Of a stretch of 64,000 bases of DNA, positions 27,692 to 39,269 are shown one piece after another. Below the pieces are notes generated by a model. It made no database searches, was not told the origin of the DNA, and worked only from the letters and a program-made list of their open reading frames with translations. The translations under genes and the position numbers were made by a program. This DNA comes from Couchioplanes caeruleus. GTDB taxonomy: Bacteria > Actinomycetota > Actinomycetes > Mycobacteriales > Micromonosporaceae. The first letter of the stretch is position 1, and each line of letters begins with the position of its first letter. The stretch covers positions 6,010,501-6,074,500 of the forward strand of contig NZ_CP092183.1 in the NCBI RefSeq assembly GCF_023499255.1, in the 5' to 3' direction.

Positions 27692-29260
27692 TCAGTGGCC
27701 GGCCGGCATGTGCCGCGCCCCGGCCGGCGCGGCCGCGACGCTCGCCGGCGCCCCGGAGGCGGGCACCGGGGTGACGGTCCAATCCGGATGGCCGGGCATC
27801 GCCGGGGTGGTGGTGCCGTACAGCCAGTCGCCGAGGAACGAGCCCAGGTTCTGCCCCGAGACCGCCGAGGCGAGCCGGATGAAGTCCTGCGTGGAGGCCG
27901 ACTTGCCGCGGTACCGGCTCACCCAGGCACGCTCGACGCGCTGGAACTTCGTCGCGCCGATCTTCTGCCGCAACGCGAACAGCACCAGCGCGCCGCCGTC
28001 GTACACGTTGGGGTTGAAGACGTCCCAGATGGAGTCCGCCTTGAGCGGGCGGGCGACCGGGCCGAACCGCGCCCGGAACTGGTCGCCGCGGGCGTAGACG
28101 CTCTTGAAGTACGCGTCCAGCGACTCGGCGCCGGTGTACTGCTTCAGCGTGCCGGTCTCGTCGGCGTACGTCACCTCGTACCAGGTGGCGTGCCCCTCGT
28201 TCTGCCAGACGTCGCTCCAGCTCCACGGCGACACGCTGTCGCCGAACCACTGGTGGGCCAGCTCGTGCGTCAGGATCGGGTTCAGAATGTACGACGGGTA
28301 GCCGGTGAACGAGGTGTCGTAGAGCGACAGCGTCTGGGTCTCCAGCGCGAAGCCCAGCTCCCCGTCGATGATCAGCGAACCGTAGTTCTCGAACGGGTAG
28401 CGCCCGACCTTGCCCTCCATCCAGGAGATCTCGTGGCGCTCGTCGGCGACCTTGGGCAGCAGGTCGTCGGCGAGCCGGCGGGGCACGACGTCGCGGACCG
28501 GCACGCCGTTGACCGGTGCGCGGTTCTGCACGACGAAGTCACCGACCGCCACCTGCACCAGCTCGCTGGCCATCGGGTTGGTCTCCCGGAACGTCGAGGT
28601 GACGTAGCCGTTGCGGGTCTTGGTCCGTACCCGCACGCCGTTGGCCGTGGCGGTCCACCCCTGCGGCGCCACCGCGGTGATCGTGTAGGTCGCCTTGTCG
28701 CGCGGGTGGTCGTTGCTCGGGAACAGCAGGTGCGAGGACGCCGGCTGCCCGGCCAGCACGGTGCCGTCGGGCGTGACGACGAAGCCGACCGGCGCGTCCG
28801 CGTCCGGCTGGATCGGGGTGGCCTTGAAGCCGGACACCCGCACGGTGAACCGCCGGTGCGCCGGCAGCGCCCGGGCCGGGCTGATCACCAGTTCGTCGCC
28901 GTCGCGGGTGAAGGTCGCCCGGCGCCCGTTCACGGTGACCCCCCCGACCGCGTCGCCGCCGAAGTCGAGGTCGAAGCGGGAGAGGTTCTGGGTGGCGACC
29001 GCGGTGATCGTGACGTCGCCGGTGATCTGCTGCGCCGGGTCCTTCTTCGGGTACGTCAGCACGAGATCGTAGTTCTGCACGTCGTATCCGCCGTTGCCGA
29101 GCAGCGGATAGAGCCGGTCCCCCAGCCCGGGCGCGCCGGGCGTCGCGTGGCCCGCGGCCAGCGCGGGACCGGTGACAGCCACGGCGCCGGTGAGCCCGAG
29201 GACGACGGCCGTACCGGCCGCCAGGAGGCGGGACGAGATGGTGCCTGAGACAGCTTCCAT
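27692..29260 (-). CDS. Secreted M1-family metallopeptidase
   Basis: This 522-residue zinc aminopeptidase-like enzyme has a signal peptide of about 35 residues. The zinc motif HELAHQWFG and the third ligand in NEGHATW are present. The exopeptidase motif normally written GAMEN appears as GFALE, upstream of the zinc site. The short C-terminal part lacks the large helical domain of classical aminopeptidase N, as in the shorter secreted actinobacterial members. Start: ATG at 29260. A hairpin follows the gene. It likely degrades peptides outside the cell. Confidence 0.9.
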   Translation of the reverse strand: MEAVSGTISSRLLAAGTAVVLGLTGAVAVTGPALAAGHATPGAPGLGDRLYPLLGNGGYDVQNYDLVLTYPKKDPAQQITGDVTITAVATQNLSRFDLDFGGDAVGGVTVNGRRATFTRDGDELVISPARALPAHRRFTVRVSGFKATPIQPDADAPVGFVVTPDGTVLAGQPASSHLLFPSNDHPRDKATYTITAVAPQGWTATANGVRVRTKTRNGYVTSTFRETNPMASELVQVAVGDFVVQNRAPVNGVPVRDVVPRRLADDLLPKVADERHEISWMEGKVGRYPFENYGSLIIDGELGFALETQTLSLYDTSFTGYPSYILNPILTHELAHQWFGDSVSPWSWSDVWQNEGHATWYEVTYADETGTLKQYTGAESLDAYFKSVYARGDQFRARFGPVARPLKADSIWDVFNPNVYDGGALVLFALRQKIGATKFQRVERAWVSRYRGKSASTQDFIRLASAVSGQNLGSFLGDWLYGTTTPAMPGHPDWTVTPVPASGAPASVAAAPAGARHMPAGH

Positions 29261-29376
29261 GACCGCCGAGCCTAGAACAGATCGAGAGGCTTCGTTGACC
29301 GTTCCGGCGGATCCTCACCCGGGCACCCCCGGGGTCAGCCGGCCACGCAGGTCACCGGGCGGCAGCTCCACGGAAA

Positions 29377-29404
29377 GGGCCGGCCCGCGAGAGCGAGCCG
29401 GCCC
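29377..29404 (-). terminator. Terminator after the BNR-repeat gene
   Basis: GGGCCGGC and GCCGGCCC form perfect 8-bp arms with a 12-base loop, just beyond the stop at 29421 on the leftward strand. Confidence 0.65.
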
Positions 29405-29420
29405 CGTCCTCAGCGGTCGG

Positions 29421-32057
29421 TCAGTACCGGTAAAGCTGCGGGAGATCGAACGACCAGACGCCCCGGCCGTGGGTGGCCGCGTACAGGCGCAGGCCGGTCG
29501 GCCCGTCCTTCAGTTGCAGGGTGGTCGTCGTGGGCAGGTTGCGGCCGAGAGCCGACCAGCGGCTGCCCCACGGGTAGCGGAAGAAGATCCCGGTGTCGGT
29601 GCCCAGCGCCAGGCCGCCGCCGGGCGTCATCCGGATCGTGTTGGCCGGGACGTCGGGCAGGTTCCCCGAGATGTCGGTCCAGTGCCCGCCCGCGTCGCGG
29701 CTCTCGAACACGTGCCCGACACCCGCGCCCGGGCCCTCGGTCCACTTGCGGGAGAAGCCGTTGATCGCGACGACCACGTGCCGCGGGTTCGCCCGGTCCA
29801 CGTCGAAGCCGGACACGTACCGGTTGGGCACCGTGCCGTCCACCGGCAGCGTGAGCTGGTGCCAGCCCGTACCGTCGGTGCGGCCGACCGCGATGCCGCG
29901 GGTGAAGCCCTGGTTGTTGCACGGGCCGCACCAGCCGGCGTAGACCAGGCCGCCGGAGGTGGCGACCGCCGTGGCGACATGGCCCTCGCCCAGGTCGAAC
30001 AGGCTGCGCCACTCCTCGCCCGAGCGGATCGCGAAGCCGTTGTTCTGGATCCACACGTGCTGGCCGCCGGCTATCCACGTGCGGGTGTTGCGCGGGTCCA
30101 TCGTGATCGGGGCGACGAAGCGCGCGGCGCCGGTCTCGTTGTCCGGCGGGGCGACCTCGTAACTGGTGGCCAGCGCCGGGTTCTCGGTCCACGACCCGTC
30201 GTTCACCGCGCAGTTGTTGGTCACCCAGATGTCGAGGTAGACGTACTCCTCGGCGATGTTGCAGCCGTTGCGCGGGTCCACGATGGTGTCGGTGCCGTCG
30301 CCGCCGAAGTTCGAGCCCATCACCCGGTCGCCCGGGCGCAGGATCGACTGGCCGTTGTCCTGCAGGCCGCCGGAGACGGCCACGCCGCCGCGGTCACGTC
30401 CCACGCCGACCGAGTAGTACTGCAGGACGTCGATCGTCCCGTCGTTGAGCGAGCGCCAGTCGGTGGCGTGCCCGGAGGCGTCCGCCTGCCCGCGGACCGG
30501 GCGCCGGTAGATGCCGCCGTCGTTGCCCACCATCACGTACGACTTGCCCTGGTAGCGACCGACGGCCGCGGAGTGCTGGTCCGGATGCGTGGTCTGGTGG
30601 CAGTCGCCGGTCTGCTTCGCCGGGTCGATGCTCCAGCACTCGAACCCGAAGTTCCAGTACGGGCCGGGCGTCGTCCACGTCGACCCGCCGTCGGTGGACT
30701 CGAAGACCTCCTCGAGGCCGGCGTACACATGGTCGGGGTTCGCGGGGTCGACCTGCAGGAACTGGTTGTACCAGGACTGGATGCCGGGCATGTAGCCCGG
30801 ATCGGTGAGGGCCGAGCCCGAGGCGGCCAGCTCGTGGTAGTCGGCGCCCAGCGTCCACGGGCCGAACGGCGAGCCGGACCGGGAGACGTAGAAGCCCTGC
30901 AGGGCGCTGTCCGGGTTGGTGTTGTACTGCGTGGGCGACTCCTCGATCGCGTAGTACCGCGACCCGTCCGCCGACGGCATCAGCGTCACCATGCCGACGT
31001 TCGCCGCGTCGGAGGGCATCTCGCCGGCGAGCGTGGTGCGCTGCCAGGTCCCGCCGCTGCGGACGTAGAAGCCGTTGTACGTGTCGCCGGCGCGCCACCC
31101 CGCGGCGATGATCACGCGGCGGGGGTTCGCCGGGTCGGCCGCGAAGTCGTTGATGATGTTCTTGTACGCCGCGTCCGGATCGGCCTGCAGCGTGCCGCCC
31201 GGCAGGTAGTCCGGGTTCGGCGCGAACTCCCGCTTCCACGGGCCGCGCAGGTCGGTCAGCGAGTGCGAGTACGCGCCCCGGTTCGTGGCCGCCCACACGG
31301 TGCCGCCGAAGAACCGGAGCTTGCGGATGATCGTGCTCTCCAGCTCGGTCCCGCCGACCCGGTCGGACGCCCGGAACGAGCCGTGCCGCGGGTCGCGCAG
31401 CACGTACACGCCCGAACCGACGAACGAGGTGGCGCTCGTGTTGGCCTCGCCGGTGGCCCACCAGAGCCGCCCGGCCCGGTCGAGCCGCAGGTCGCCGGTG
31501 GACGGCGAGAACACCCGGTCGGCGATCGGCTGCCAGCGGCCGCCGCCCGTGCGGGAGCGCCAGACGCCGCCGTTCGCCGCGCCGGCGTACACGTAGCCCT
31601 TGTCGTCGGCCGCCATGCCGGTGATCCGCCCGGTGACGAAGCCGGCGCCGCCGGACGAGTTGCTGTTGACGTCGCGGTAGCGCGGATCGTCCGAGTTGTA
31701 CGGCAGATCCGTCACGTGCCGCCAGCTGCCGGGCGTGCGGGGCAGCGCCTGCTGCTGCGCCCACGCCGCCGAGTACGCCCCGGGCGCGACGATGCCGGGC
31801 GCGCTGCGGGCCTCGGCGTACTGTTCGGCCGCCTCGGCGATCTCCCCGGGATCCTCGCTCTCGGGTTCCTCGGCGAACGTGCGCGCCTGCTGGGCCCGCT
31901 CGGCGGCGATCTGGACGTGGCGGCGGTACGGCTCCGGCCGGTGGTCGCCGCCGGGTGCGGCGGCGACGGACACGGCGGGCGTGACGATCAGCGCGAGCGC
32001 GGCGGTCGCCGCGACGAGGACTCTGCGCGATGACGGTTGATCGAGATGAGGCAGCAT
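29421..32057 (-). CDS. Large secreted BNR/Asp-box beta-propeller protein
   Basis: This 878-residue exported protein has a signal peptide of about 33 residues and then a charged helical region (residues 40-85). A long beta-propeller follows, built from Asp-box-like repeats such as STDGGSTWTTP, SRTGGGRWQPI, SRSGSPFGPWT and SRDAGGHWTDI. The pattern matches sortilin/VPS10- or GH74-like propellers. I cannot identify catalytic aspartates with confidence, so whether it is a glycosidase or a binding protein is open. The ATG at 32057 has GGGGAGGAG upstream. It precedes the M1 peptidase but the two are separated by a hairpin. Confidence 0.82.
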   Translation of the reverse strand: MLPHLDQPSSRRVLVAATAALALIVTPAVSVAAAPGGDHRPEPYRRHVQIAAERAQQARTFAEEPESEDPGEIAEAAEQYAEARSAPGIVAPGAYSAAWAQQQALPRTPGSWRHVTDLPYNSDDPRYRDVNSNSSGGAGFVTGRITGMAADDKGYVYAGAANGGVWRSRTGGGRWQPIADRVFSPSTGDLRLDRAGRLWWATGEANTSATSFVGSGVYVLRDPRHGSFRASDRVGGTELESTIIRKLRFFGGTVWAATNRGAYSHSLTDLRGPWKREFAPNPDYLPGGTLQADPDAAYKNIINDFAADPANPRRVIIAAGWRAGDTYNGFYVRSGGTWQRTTLAGEMPSDAANVGMVTLMPSADGSRYYAIEESPTQYNTNPDSALQGFYVSRSGSPFGPWTLGADYHELAASGSALTDPGYMPGIQSWYNQFLQVDPANPDHVYAGLEEVFESTDGGSTWTTPGPYWNFGFECWSIDPAKQTGDCHQTTHPDQHSAAVGRYQGKSYVMVGNDGGIYRRPVRGQADASGHATDWRSLNDGTIDVLQYYSVGVGRDRGGVAVSGGLQDNGQSILRPGDRVMGSNFGGDGTDTIVDPRNGCNIAEEYVYLDIWVTNNCAVNDGSWTENPALATSYEVAPPDNETGAARFVAPITMDPRNTRTWIAGGQHVWIQNNGFAIRSGEEWRSLFDLGEGHVATAVATSGGLVYAGWCGPCNNQGFTRGIAVGRTDGTGWHQLTLPVDGTVPNRYVSGFDVDRANPRHVVVAINGFSRKWTEGPGAGVGHVFESRDAGGHWTDISGNLPDVPANTIRMTPGGGLALGTDTGIFFRYPWGSRWSALGRNLPTTTTLQLKDGPTGLRLYAATHGRGVWSFDLPQLYRY

Positions 32058-32183
32058 TGCCCACTCCTCCCCGAGGGGATGCCGTCCACGAAGGATGGTT
32101 CCGGCACCCTCTGGGGATCCTCATCGCAGCGTGAGAGGTCGGCAACCGTACGAACAGCTTCGATGTGTCAGCCGGGCGGCCGC

Positions 32184-33038
32184 TCAGCGGGACGGCTCGA
32201 TGAGCTCGTCGGCCACCCACGCCGCCACACCGTGCGGGTACGGCGCCGGCAGCGAGAGCACGAGGTGCCGGAATCCCGCCTCGGTCGCCCGCCCGATCGC
32301 GTCGCGCGTGGGGCCGGGATCGTCGTACGCGACCGGCAGCACCAGCGAGCGGGTGAGCGAGGCCGGGTCGCGGCCGATCTCGGCGCAGTACCGGTCGAGC
32401 AGGGCACCGCGGCGGACGGCGTCCGCCACGTCGCCGCCGGGATAGTTCCACACGTCGGCGTGCTCGGCCACCACCCGCAGCGTGGCGGCGGCACGGCCAC
32501 CGATGACGATCGGCGGGTGCGGGCGCTGCACCGGCTTCGGGTTGCCGAAGGCCCCACTGAGCTGGACGTACGTGCCACGGAAGTCGAACGGCTCATCCTG
32601 CGTCCACAGGCGCCGGATGACCGTGCACGCCTCGGCCAGGGCGCCCACGGCGTACGCGGCGTCGTGGAAGGGCAGGCCGTGGGCGTCGTACTCGCGCCGG
32701 GCCTCCGGGATGTCCGTCCGCGAGCCGGCGCCGATGCCGAAGTCGAGCCGCCCGCCGGAGACGACGTCCACGGTCGCCGCGATCTTGGCGAGCACCGCGG
32801 GCGGCCGCAGCCGGTTGCTGGTCACCAGCACGCCCAGGCGCAGCCGCTCGGTACGGGCGGCGAGCGCGGACAGCAGCGTCCAGCCCTCGTACGCCGGCCC
32901 GGCCGGGTCGCCGCCGATCGGCATGAGGTGGTCGAACAGCCACGCGTGCCCGATCTGCGGTACGGCGTCCGCCTCCTGCCAGACCCTCAGGATGTCGGCG
33001 TAGTCCACCTGCTGCGGAGCGGTCATGATCCCGAACAT
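32184..33038 (-). CDS. LLM-class F420-dependent oxidoreductase
   Basis: This 284-residue TIM-barrel flavin/F420 enzyme of the luciferase-like group has typical motifs AWLFDHLMPIGGDP, LGVLVTSNRLRPPAVLAKIAATVDVVSGGRLDFGIGAG and PHPPIVIGG. The ATG at 33038 follows the aldo/keto reductase stop after one base, so both are in one transcript. The substrate is unknown. Pairing with an aldo/keto reductase suggests reduction of carbonyl or ene-type compounds. It is presumably controlled by the divergent TetR. Confidence 0.9.
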   Translation of the reverse strand: MFGIMTAPQQVDYADILRVWQEADAVPQIGHAWLFDHLMPIGGDPAGPAYEGWTLLSALAARTERLRLGVLVTSNRLRPPAVLAKIAATVDVVSGGRLDFGIGAGSRTDIPEARREYDAHGLPFHDAAYAVGALAEACTVIRRLWTQDEPFDFRGTYVQLSGAFGNPKPVQRPHPPIVIGGRAAATLRVVAEHADVWNYPGGDVADAVRRGALLDRYCAEIGRDPASLTRSLVLPVAYDDPGPTRDAIGRATEAGFRHLVLSLPAPYPHGVAAWVADELIEPSR

Positions 33039-33039
33039 G

Positions 33040-34059
33040 TCAGCGCCGCCGCAGGGACGCGTCGAGCAGGGCCGGCGGGGTGTCGATCTTCTCGTCGGCG
33101 GCGAGGTCCACGCCGGGCGCGACGATCGCGTCGATCGCGTCCAGCACGTCCGCGCTGAGCACGGTGTCCGCGGCGGCGAGCTGGGAGCGAAGGTGGTCCG
33201 GGGTGCGCGGGCCGATGATCGCGCTGGTGACGCCGGGATGCGCGGTGACGAAGCCGAGCGCCAGCTGGATGAGCGTCAGGCCGGCCTCGTCGGCGACCGT
33301 CGCCAGCCGCTCGACCGCGTCCAGGCGGGCCCGGTTGGCGGGCAGCGTGAGGTCGAAGCGCTGCGGCAGGATCGCCGAGCGGTGGGTCGAGATCTCCCGG
33401 CCGGCGCGCACCGCACCGGACAGCCAGCCCGAGGCGAGCGGGCTCCACACCAGCACGCCGAGGCCGTACTGCTCGGTGACGGGCAGGACGTGCGTCTCGA
33501 TGCCGCGCTGCAGGATCGAGTAGCTGGGCTGCTCGGTCACGTACCGGCCGAGGTGGTGCTCCCGCGCCGCCCACTGCGCCTGCACGATCCGGTACGCCGG
33601 GAAGGTCGAGGAACCGAAGTACCGGATCTTCCCCGCGCGCTGCAGGTCGGTCAGCGCGGACAGCGTCTCCTCGTCGCTCGTGGCGGGGTCCCACCGGTGG
33701 ATCTGGTAGAGGTCGACGTGGTCCACGCCGAGCCGGCGCAGGCTGTCGTCGAGGGCGGTGACCAGCCAGCGACGGGAACCGCCCCGGTGGTTGCGCTCCT
33801 GGCCCATCGGCTGGGTCGCCTTGGTGGCCAGCACGATGTCGTCGCGGCGGCCGGCGATCGCCTTGCCGACCATCTCCTCCGACTCGCCCTGGCCGTACAT
33901 GTCGGCGGTGTCGATGAGGTTGATCCCGGCCTCGAGGGCGGCGTCGACGATCGCCGTGGCCTCGTCCTGCGTGGTGCGTCCGATGGCGCCGAAGTTCATC
34001 GCGCCGAGCACGAGCGAGCTCACCTGCACGCCGGTGCGGCCGAGGGTGCGGTACTGCAT
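33040..34059 (-). CDS. Aldo/keto reductase
   Basis: This 339-residue NADPH-dependent reductase of the YajO/Tas-like group has the catalytic D-Y-K-H set: DTADMYG (D and Y), a lysine in LATKATQ and a histidine in LYQIHRWDP. Start: ATG at 34059 with GGAGGA upstream; the longer open frame crosses the operators. It heads an operon with the LLM enzyme. Two operators for the divergent TetR regulator lie directly upstream. Confidence 0.92.
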   Translation of the reverse strand: MQYRTLGRTGVQVSSLVLGAMNFGAIGRTTQDEATAIVDAALEAGINLIDTADMYGQGESEEMVGKAIAGRRDDIVLATKATQPMGQERNHRGGSRRWLVTALDDSLRRLGVDHVDLYQIHRWDPATSDEETLSALTDLQRAGKIRYFGSSTFPAYRIVQAQWAAREHHLGRYVTEQPSYSILQRGIETHVLPVTEQYGLGVLVWSPLASGWLSGAVRAGREISTHRSAILPQRFDLTLPANRARLDAVERLATVADEAGLTLIQLALGFVTAHPGVTSAIIGPRTPDHLRSQLAAADTVLSADVLDAIDAIVAPGVDLAADEKIDTPPALLDASLRRR

Positions 34060-34093
34060 GGTGGTCCTCCTGCGGAATGAGGCATACTGGAAA

Positions 34094-34134
34094 CGGATCG
34101 CTGTTCCGCTACCAACATACGGAACAGCGTTCCG
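34094..34134. promoter_or_regulatory. Two TetR operators between AKR and tetR
   Basis: Site 2 (34120-34134) is CGGAACAGCGTTCCG, a perfect 6-bp-arm palindrome. Site 1 (34094-34108) is a weaker copy, CGGATCGCTGTTCCG. Their starts are 26 bases apart. Together they also form an inverted 10-bp pair (34099-34108 and 34120-34129). They fill the divergent promoter region. Confidence 0.75.
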
Positions 34135-34168
34135 CTTACGCAACCCCGTCGTACGACAGGATGAGTGG

Positions 34169-34753
34169 GTGCCACCACAGAAGCGGGCGGACGCCCGCCG
34201 CAATGAGCAGACGCTCCTGGAAGCCGCCGCGAGCGTCTTCGTGACCTCGGGCGTGGACGCGCCCGTGCGCGACGTCGCCGCCCGCGCCGGCGTCGGGGTG
34301 GGCACGATCTACCGGCACTTCCCGACCCGGGCGGACCTGATCGTCGCCGTGTACCGGCACCAGGTCGACGCGTGCGCCGAGGCCGGCCCCAAGCTGCTGA
34401 AGGAGGGACCGACCGCGCACGCCGCGCTGACGCGGTGGATCGACCTGTTCGTCGACTTCCTGGTCACCAAGCACGGGCTCGCGGCGGTGCTGCAGTCCGA
34501 CAACGCGAGCTTCCGGAACCTGCACGGGCTCTTCCTCGAGCGGCTCCTGCCCGTCTGCGCGCAGCTGCTCGACGCCGCCGTCGCGGCCGGGGAGATCCAC
34601 ACGGAGATCAGCCCGTACGAGCTCCTGCGCGGCGTCGGCAACCTGTGCGCGGGCGTGGAGGGCGACGAGCGCTACGACGCCCGCCGCCTGGTCAAGCTGC
34701 TGGTCACCGGGCTGCGCGGGACGCAGCCCGGTGACGTCACTCCGGTCGCCTGA
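34169..34753 (+). CDS. TetR-family regulator
   Basis: This 194-residue repressor has an N-terminal helix-turn-helix, RDVAARAGVGVGTIYRHFPTRADLI, and a C-terminal domain of the type found with oxidoreductase operons. The GTG at 34169 is the only start that places the protein right after the operators. The ATG at 34161 is in another frame. It is divergent from the AKR-LLM operon, with two matched palindromes between, so it very likely represses both sides. Its end overlaps the end of the S37 peptidase gene by 17 bases. Confidence 0.9.
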   Translation: MPPQKRADARRNEQTLLEAAASVFVTSGVDAPVRDVAARAGVGVGTIYRHFPTRADLIVAVYRHQVDACAEAGPKLLKEGPTAHAALTRWIDLFVDFLVTKHGLAAVLQSDNASFRNLHGLFLERLLPVCAQLLDAAVAAGEIHTEISPYELLRGVGNLCAGVEGDERYDARRLVKLLVTGLRGTQPGDVTPVA

Positions 34754-36107
34754 GCGGCAGCATGTCGTCGAACGGCAGGGTGGCCGCCCGCCGTGTCCGC
34801 GCCGCGGTGTCGCTCACCCCGGCCCAGCGGCGCAGGGTGGCCGTGGCCGCCGCGGCGTCCGCCGGGGCCAGCCGGGAGATGTTCGCGCCGTGGTTCGCGC
34901 CGGGTGCGACGTACAGGTGCGAGTCGCGGGCGCTGGGCGTGAACCGCTCGGAGCTCCACGGGTCGTTCTGGCCGTAGACGAACAGCATCCGCTCCGAACG
35001 GGTACGCACCCAGTGATCGACGTCCAGCATCGGCAGCGGGTCGTGCCGCGTCTTCAGGTCCGCCGGGAGCACGGCATTGGGGGCGTACAGGCCGGGATAG
35101 CGGGTGAGGCCGCGCAGGTGCCGGAACGCCAGGTCGGGCCAGCCGAGCTGCGCGGCGGCCTGCCGGTAGTACGGCAGGTACGGCGCCAGCCCCTGGTCGG
35201 TGTAGAAGCTCCAGCCCGCGATGCCGTCGATCCAGGCGTACAGCTCCTCGTCCGTCGCGGTGACCGGGGGCACGGACGGGCAGTCGGCCGCCGACGAGTA
35301 CTGCCAGAACGCCCACGGCGTGTCCAGCACGGTCAGCTCGAACGAGCGGTCCACCGTGCCCACCGTGCCGGCGAACGTGTAGCCGTTCGCGGCGGCCTCC
35401 GCCTCGAGCAGCGCCACGAGACGGTCGCGCCGGCGCAGCGCCTCCTGCTGCAGGTTCCGCAGGGCCGCCCGGCAGGTCGCGTCCCCGACCGTGGCGAAGA
35501 AGTGCTCGTACGCGCCGTCGAGCGGATTCACGACGTCGTCCGGGGCCACGTACGCCACCACGCCGTCGACGTCGCCCGGGTAGAACCGGCGGTGGTAGAC
35601 CGAGGTCATGCCGCCCTTGCTGGCGCCGGTCTGGATCCACCGTCCGGAGTAGATGCTCTTGAGCGCCTGCACGATCCGGTGCTCGTCGGACGCCTCCTGC
35701 CAGATCGTCAGGTCGGACCAGCCCGCCGGCTGGGGCCGCGACGGCGTGAAGAAGCGGTGCTCGACCGACACCTGGTTGGCGCCGAGCAGCGCGGTCGGCT
35801 CGGTCTGCGACGGCCGGGGCTGGGCGGGCAGCCCGTAGCCGCCGGTGGCCAGCACGACCGGCGCGTCGGCCGAGCGGTGCAGCAGGGTCAGTCGCTGCGC
35901 GAACGTGCCCTGCCCGGGGTGCCGGTGGTCGGCGGGCTGGCGGTACTCCAGCACGAAGAACCGGTAACCCTGGGGCTCGCTCTGCGACACGACGGTCAGG
36001 CCGGGGATCGCGTTCAGCCGGTCGACGAGGTCGTCGGCGGCCGCCGCCGGGGCCGCGGGCGCGAGCAGGGCCAGCGCGGACACGGCCGCGACGAGGAGGC
36101 GCCTCAC
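34737..36107 (-). CDS. Secreted S37-family tripeptidyl aminopeptidase
   Basis: This 456-residue alpha/beta-hydrolase peptidase has a signal peptide of about 23 residues. The nucleophile motif GASKGGMTS and the late histidine in PGANHGANI are in place, as in the PS-10 peptidase family of streptomycetes. The GTG start at 36107 overlaps the cyclophilin stop (GTGA). It would remove tripeptides from protein N termini outside the cell. Grouping with a secreted prolyl isomerase suggests extracellular protein folding and turnover. Confidence 0.88.
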   Translation of the reverse strand: MRRLLVAAVSALALLAPAAPAAAADDLVDRLNAIPGLTVVSQSEPQGYRFFVLEYRQPADHRHPGQGTFAQRLTLLHRSADAPVVLATGGYGLPAQPRPSQTEPTALLGANQVSVEHRFFTPSRPQPAGWSDLTIWQEASDEHRIVQALKSIYSGRWIQTGASKGGMTSVYHRRFYPGDVDGVVAYVAPDDVVNPLDGAYEHFFATVGDATCRAALRNLQQEALRRRDRLVALLEAEAAANGYTFAGTVGTVDRSFELTVLDTPWAFWQYSSAADCPSVPPVTATDEELYAWIDGIAGWSFYTDQGLAPYLPYYRQAAAQLGWPDLAFRHLRGLTRYPGLYAPNAVLPADLKTRHDPLPMLDVDHWVRTRSERMLFVYGQNDPWSSERFTPSARDSHLYVAPGANHGANISRLAPADAAAATATLRRWAGVSDTAARTRRAATLPFDDMLPLRRPE

Positions 36108-36835
36108 CAGCCGGCCCGGGCCTTGATGATCTCCGTACGCAGCGCCGGCGGGCCGTCGACGGGCGCCGGGTCCTCGGGCGTCGGCGTCACTCCCCCGGCG
36201 GCGACGCGGTCCAGGGTGCGCAGCCCGGCCGGGCCGGTGCTGCCGAAGATCGTGTAGTTGGGGCGCAGCGCGGAGTCGGCGTACACCAGGAAGAACTGGC
36301 TGCCGTTGGTGTCCGGACCGGCGTTGGCCATCGCGAGCACGCCGCGGGCGTAGACGCGCCGGGCACCCGTGGGATCCGTCGGCGCGGGCGGCAGGTCGGT
36401 CGGCAGCTCGTCCTTGTAGCGGTAGCCGGGGCCGCCTTCGCCCGTACCCGTGGGGTCACCGCACTGCAGGACGCTCAGCGTCGGGTACGCGGTGAGCCGG
36501 TGGCAGATCGTGTGGTCGTAGAACCGGTACCGGACGAGGTGCAGGAAGCTCTGCACCGTGCAGGGCGCCGCGGCCCGGTCGAGCGTGAGCGGGATGGGCC
36601 CCAGGTTCGTCCGCAGCAGCACCCCGGCCGTGCCCTGGTCCGGGGTGTGCGCCGGGTCGCGCGGCAGCGGTACCGGCCGGGCGGCCGGCTCATCGGGCGT
36701 GGGCGTGTACTGGCAGGGACCGTTGGTCGGCTGCTGCGGGCCCGCTCCAGCCGCTGCGGCGGCTGTGCCCCCGACCGCGACCGTGCCGGCCGCGAGCGCC
36801 ACCGCGAGCGCGCGGCTCAGGAATGCGTGGATCAC
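36104..36835 (-). CDS. Secreted cyclophilin-type peptidyl-prolyl isomerase
   Basis: This 243-residue protein has a signal peptide of about 30 residues, a Pro-rich spacer and a cyclophilin domain from about residue 68. The domain shows LRTNLGPIPLTLDRAAAP, VQSFLHLV, FYDHTICHRL, GVLAMANAGPDTNGSQFFLVY and YTIFG. The GTG at 36835 has a GGAGGG ribosome site. Both site and start codon lie inside the right arm of a 19-bp hairpin whose left arm is the tail of the katE transcript. It probably helps fold exported proteins. Confidence 0.9.
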   Translation of the reverse strand: MIHAFLSRALAVALAAGTVAVGGTAAAAAGAGPQQPTNGPCQYTPTPDEPAARPVPLPRDPAHTPDQGTAGVLLRTNLGPIPLTLDRAAAPCTVQSFLHLVRYRFYDHTICHRLTAYPTLSVLQCGDPTGTGEGGPGYRYKDELPTDLPPAPTDPTGARRVYARGVLAMANAGPDTNGSQFFLVYADSALRPNYTIFGSTGPAGLRTLDRVAAGGVTPTPEDPAPVDGPPALRTEIIKARAGW

Positions 36836-36923
36836 CGGAACCCTCCGTCCCCATCGACAGACATCGACCTTGCTTAATCGATGACCATGCCCGGGGTCAA
36901 CCCAGGGACGGAGGGTTCCGGTG
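36833..36923 (-). promoter_or_regulatory. 19-bp hairpin burying the cyclophilin start
   Basis: The arms at 36905-36923 and 36833-36851 are perfect inverted copies (GGGACGGAGGGTTCCGGTG on the leftward strand) with a 53-base loop. The right arm runs exactly from upstream of the ribosome site to the GTG start codon of the cyclophilin gene. The left arm begins four bases after the katE stop. In katE read-through RNA the ribosome site and start codon would be paired. Confidence 0.8.
36872..36900 (-). promoter_or_regulatory. Candidate promoter inside the hairpin loop
   Basis: TTGACC (36895-36900) and TTAAGC (36872-36877) are spaced 17 bases on the leftward strand. RNA from here would start near 36865 and lack the left hairpin arm, leaving the cyclophilin ribosome site free. 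The -10 match is weak. Confidence 0.45.
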
Positions 36924-36927
36924 TGGA

Positions 36928-39192
<2,265 letters not shown>

Positions 39193-39269
39193 ATGGGCGG
39201 ATCCTCCAAGTTCGGCGGCTGATGGCCCACAGCGGGTACCCGGAGGCGGTCGCCGCAAACGACGAGCCT

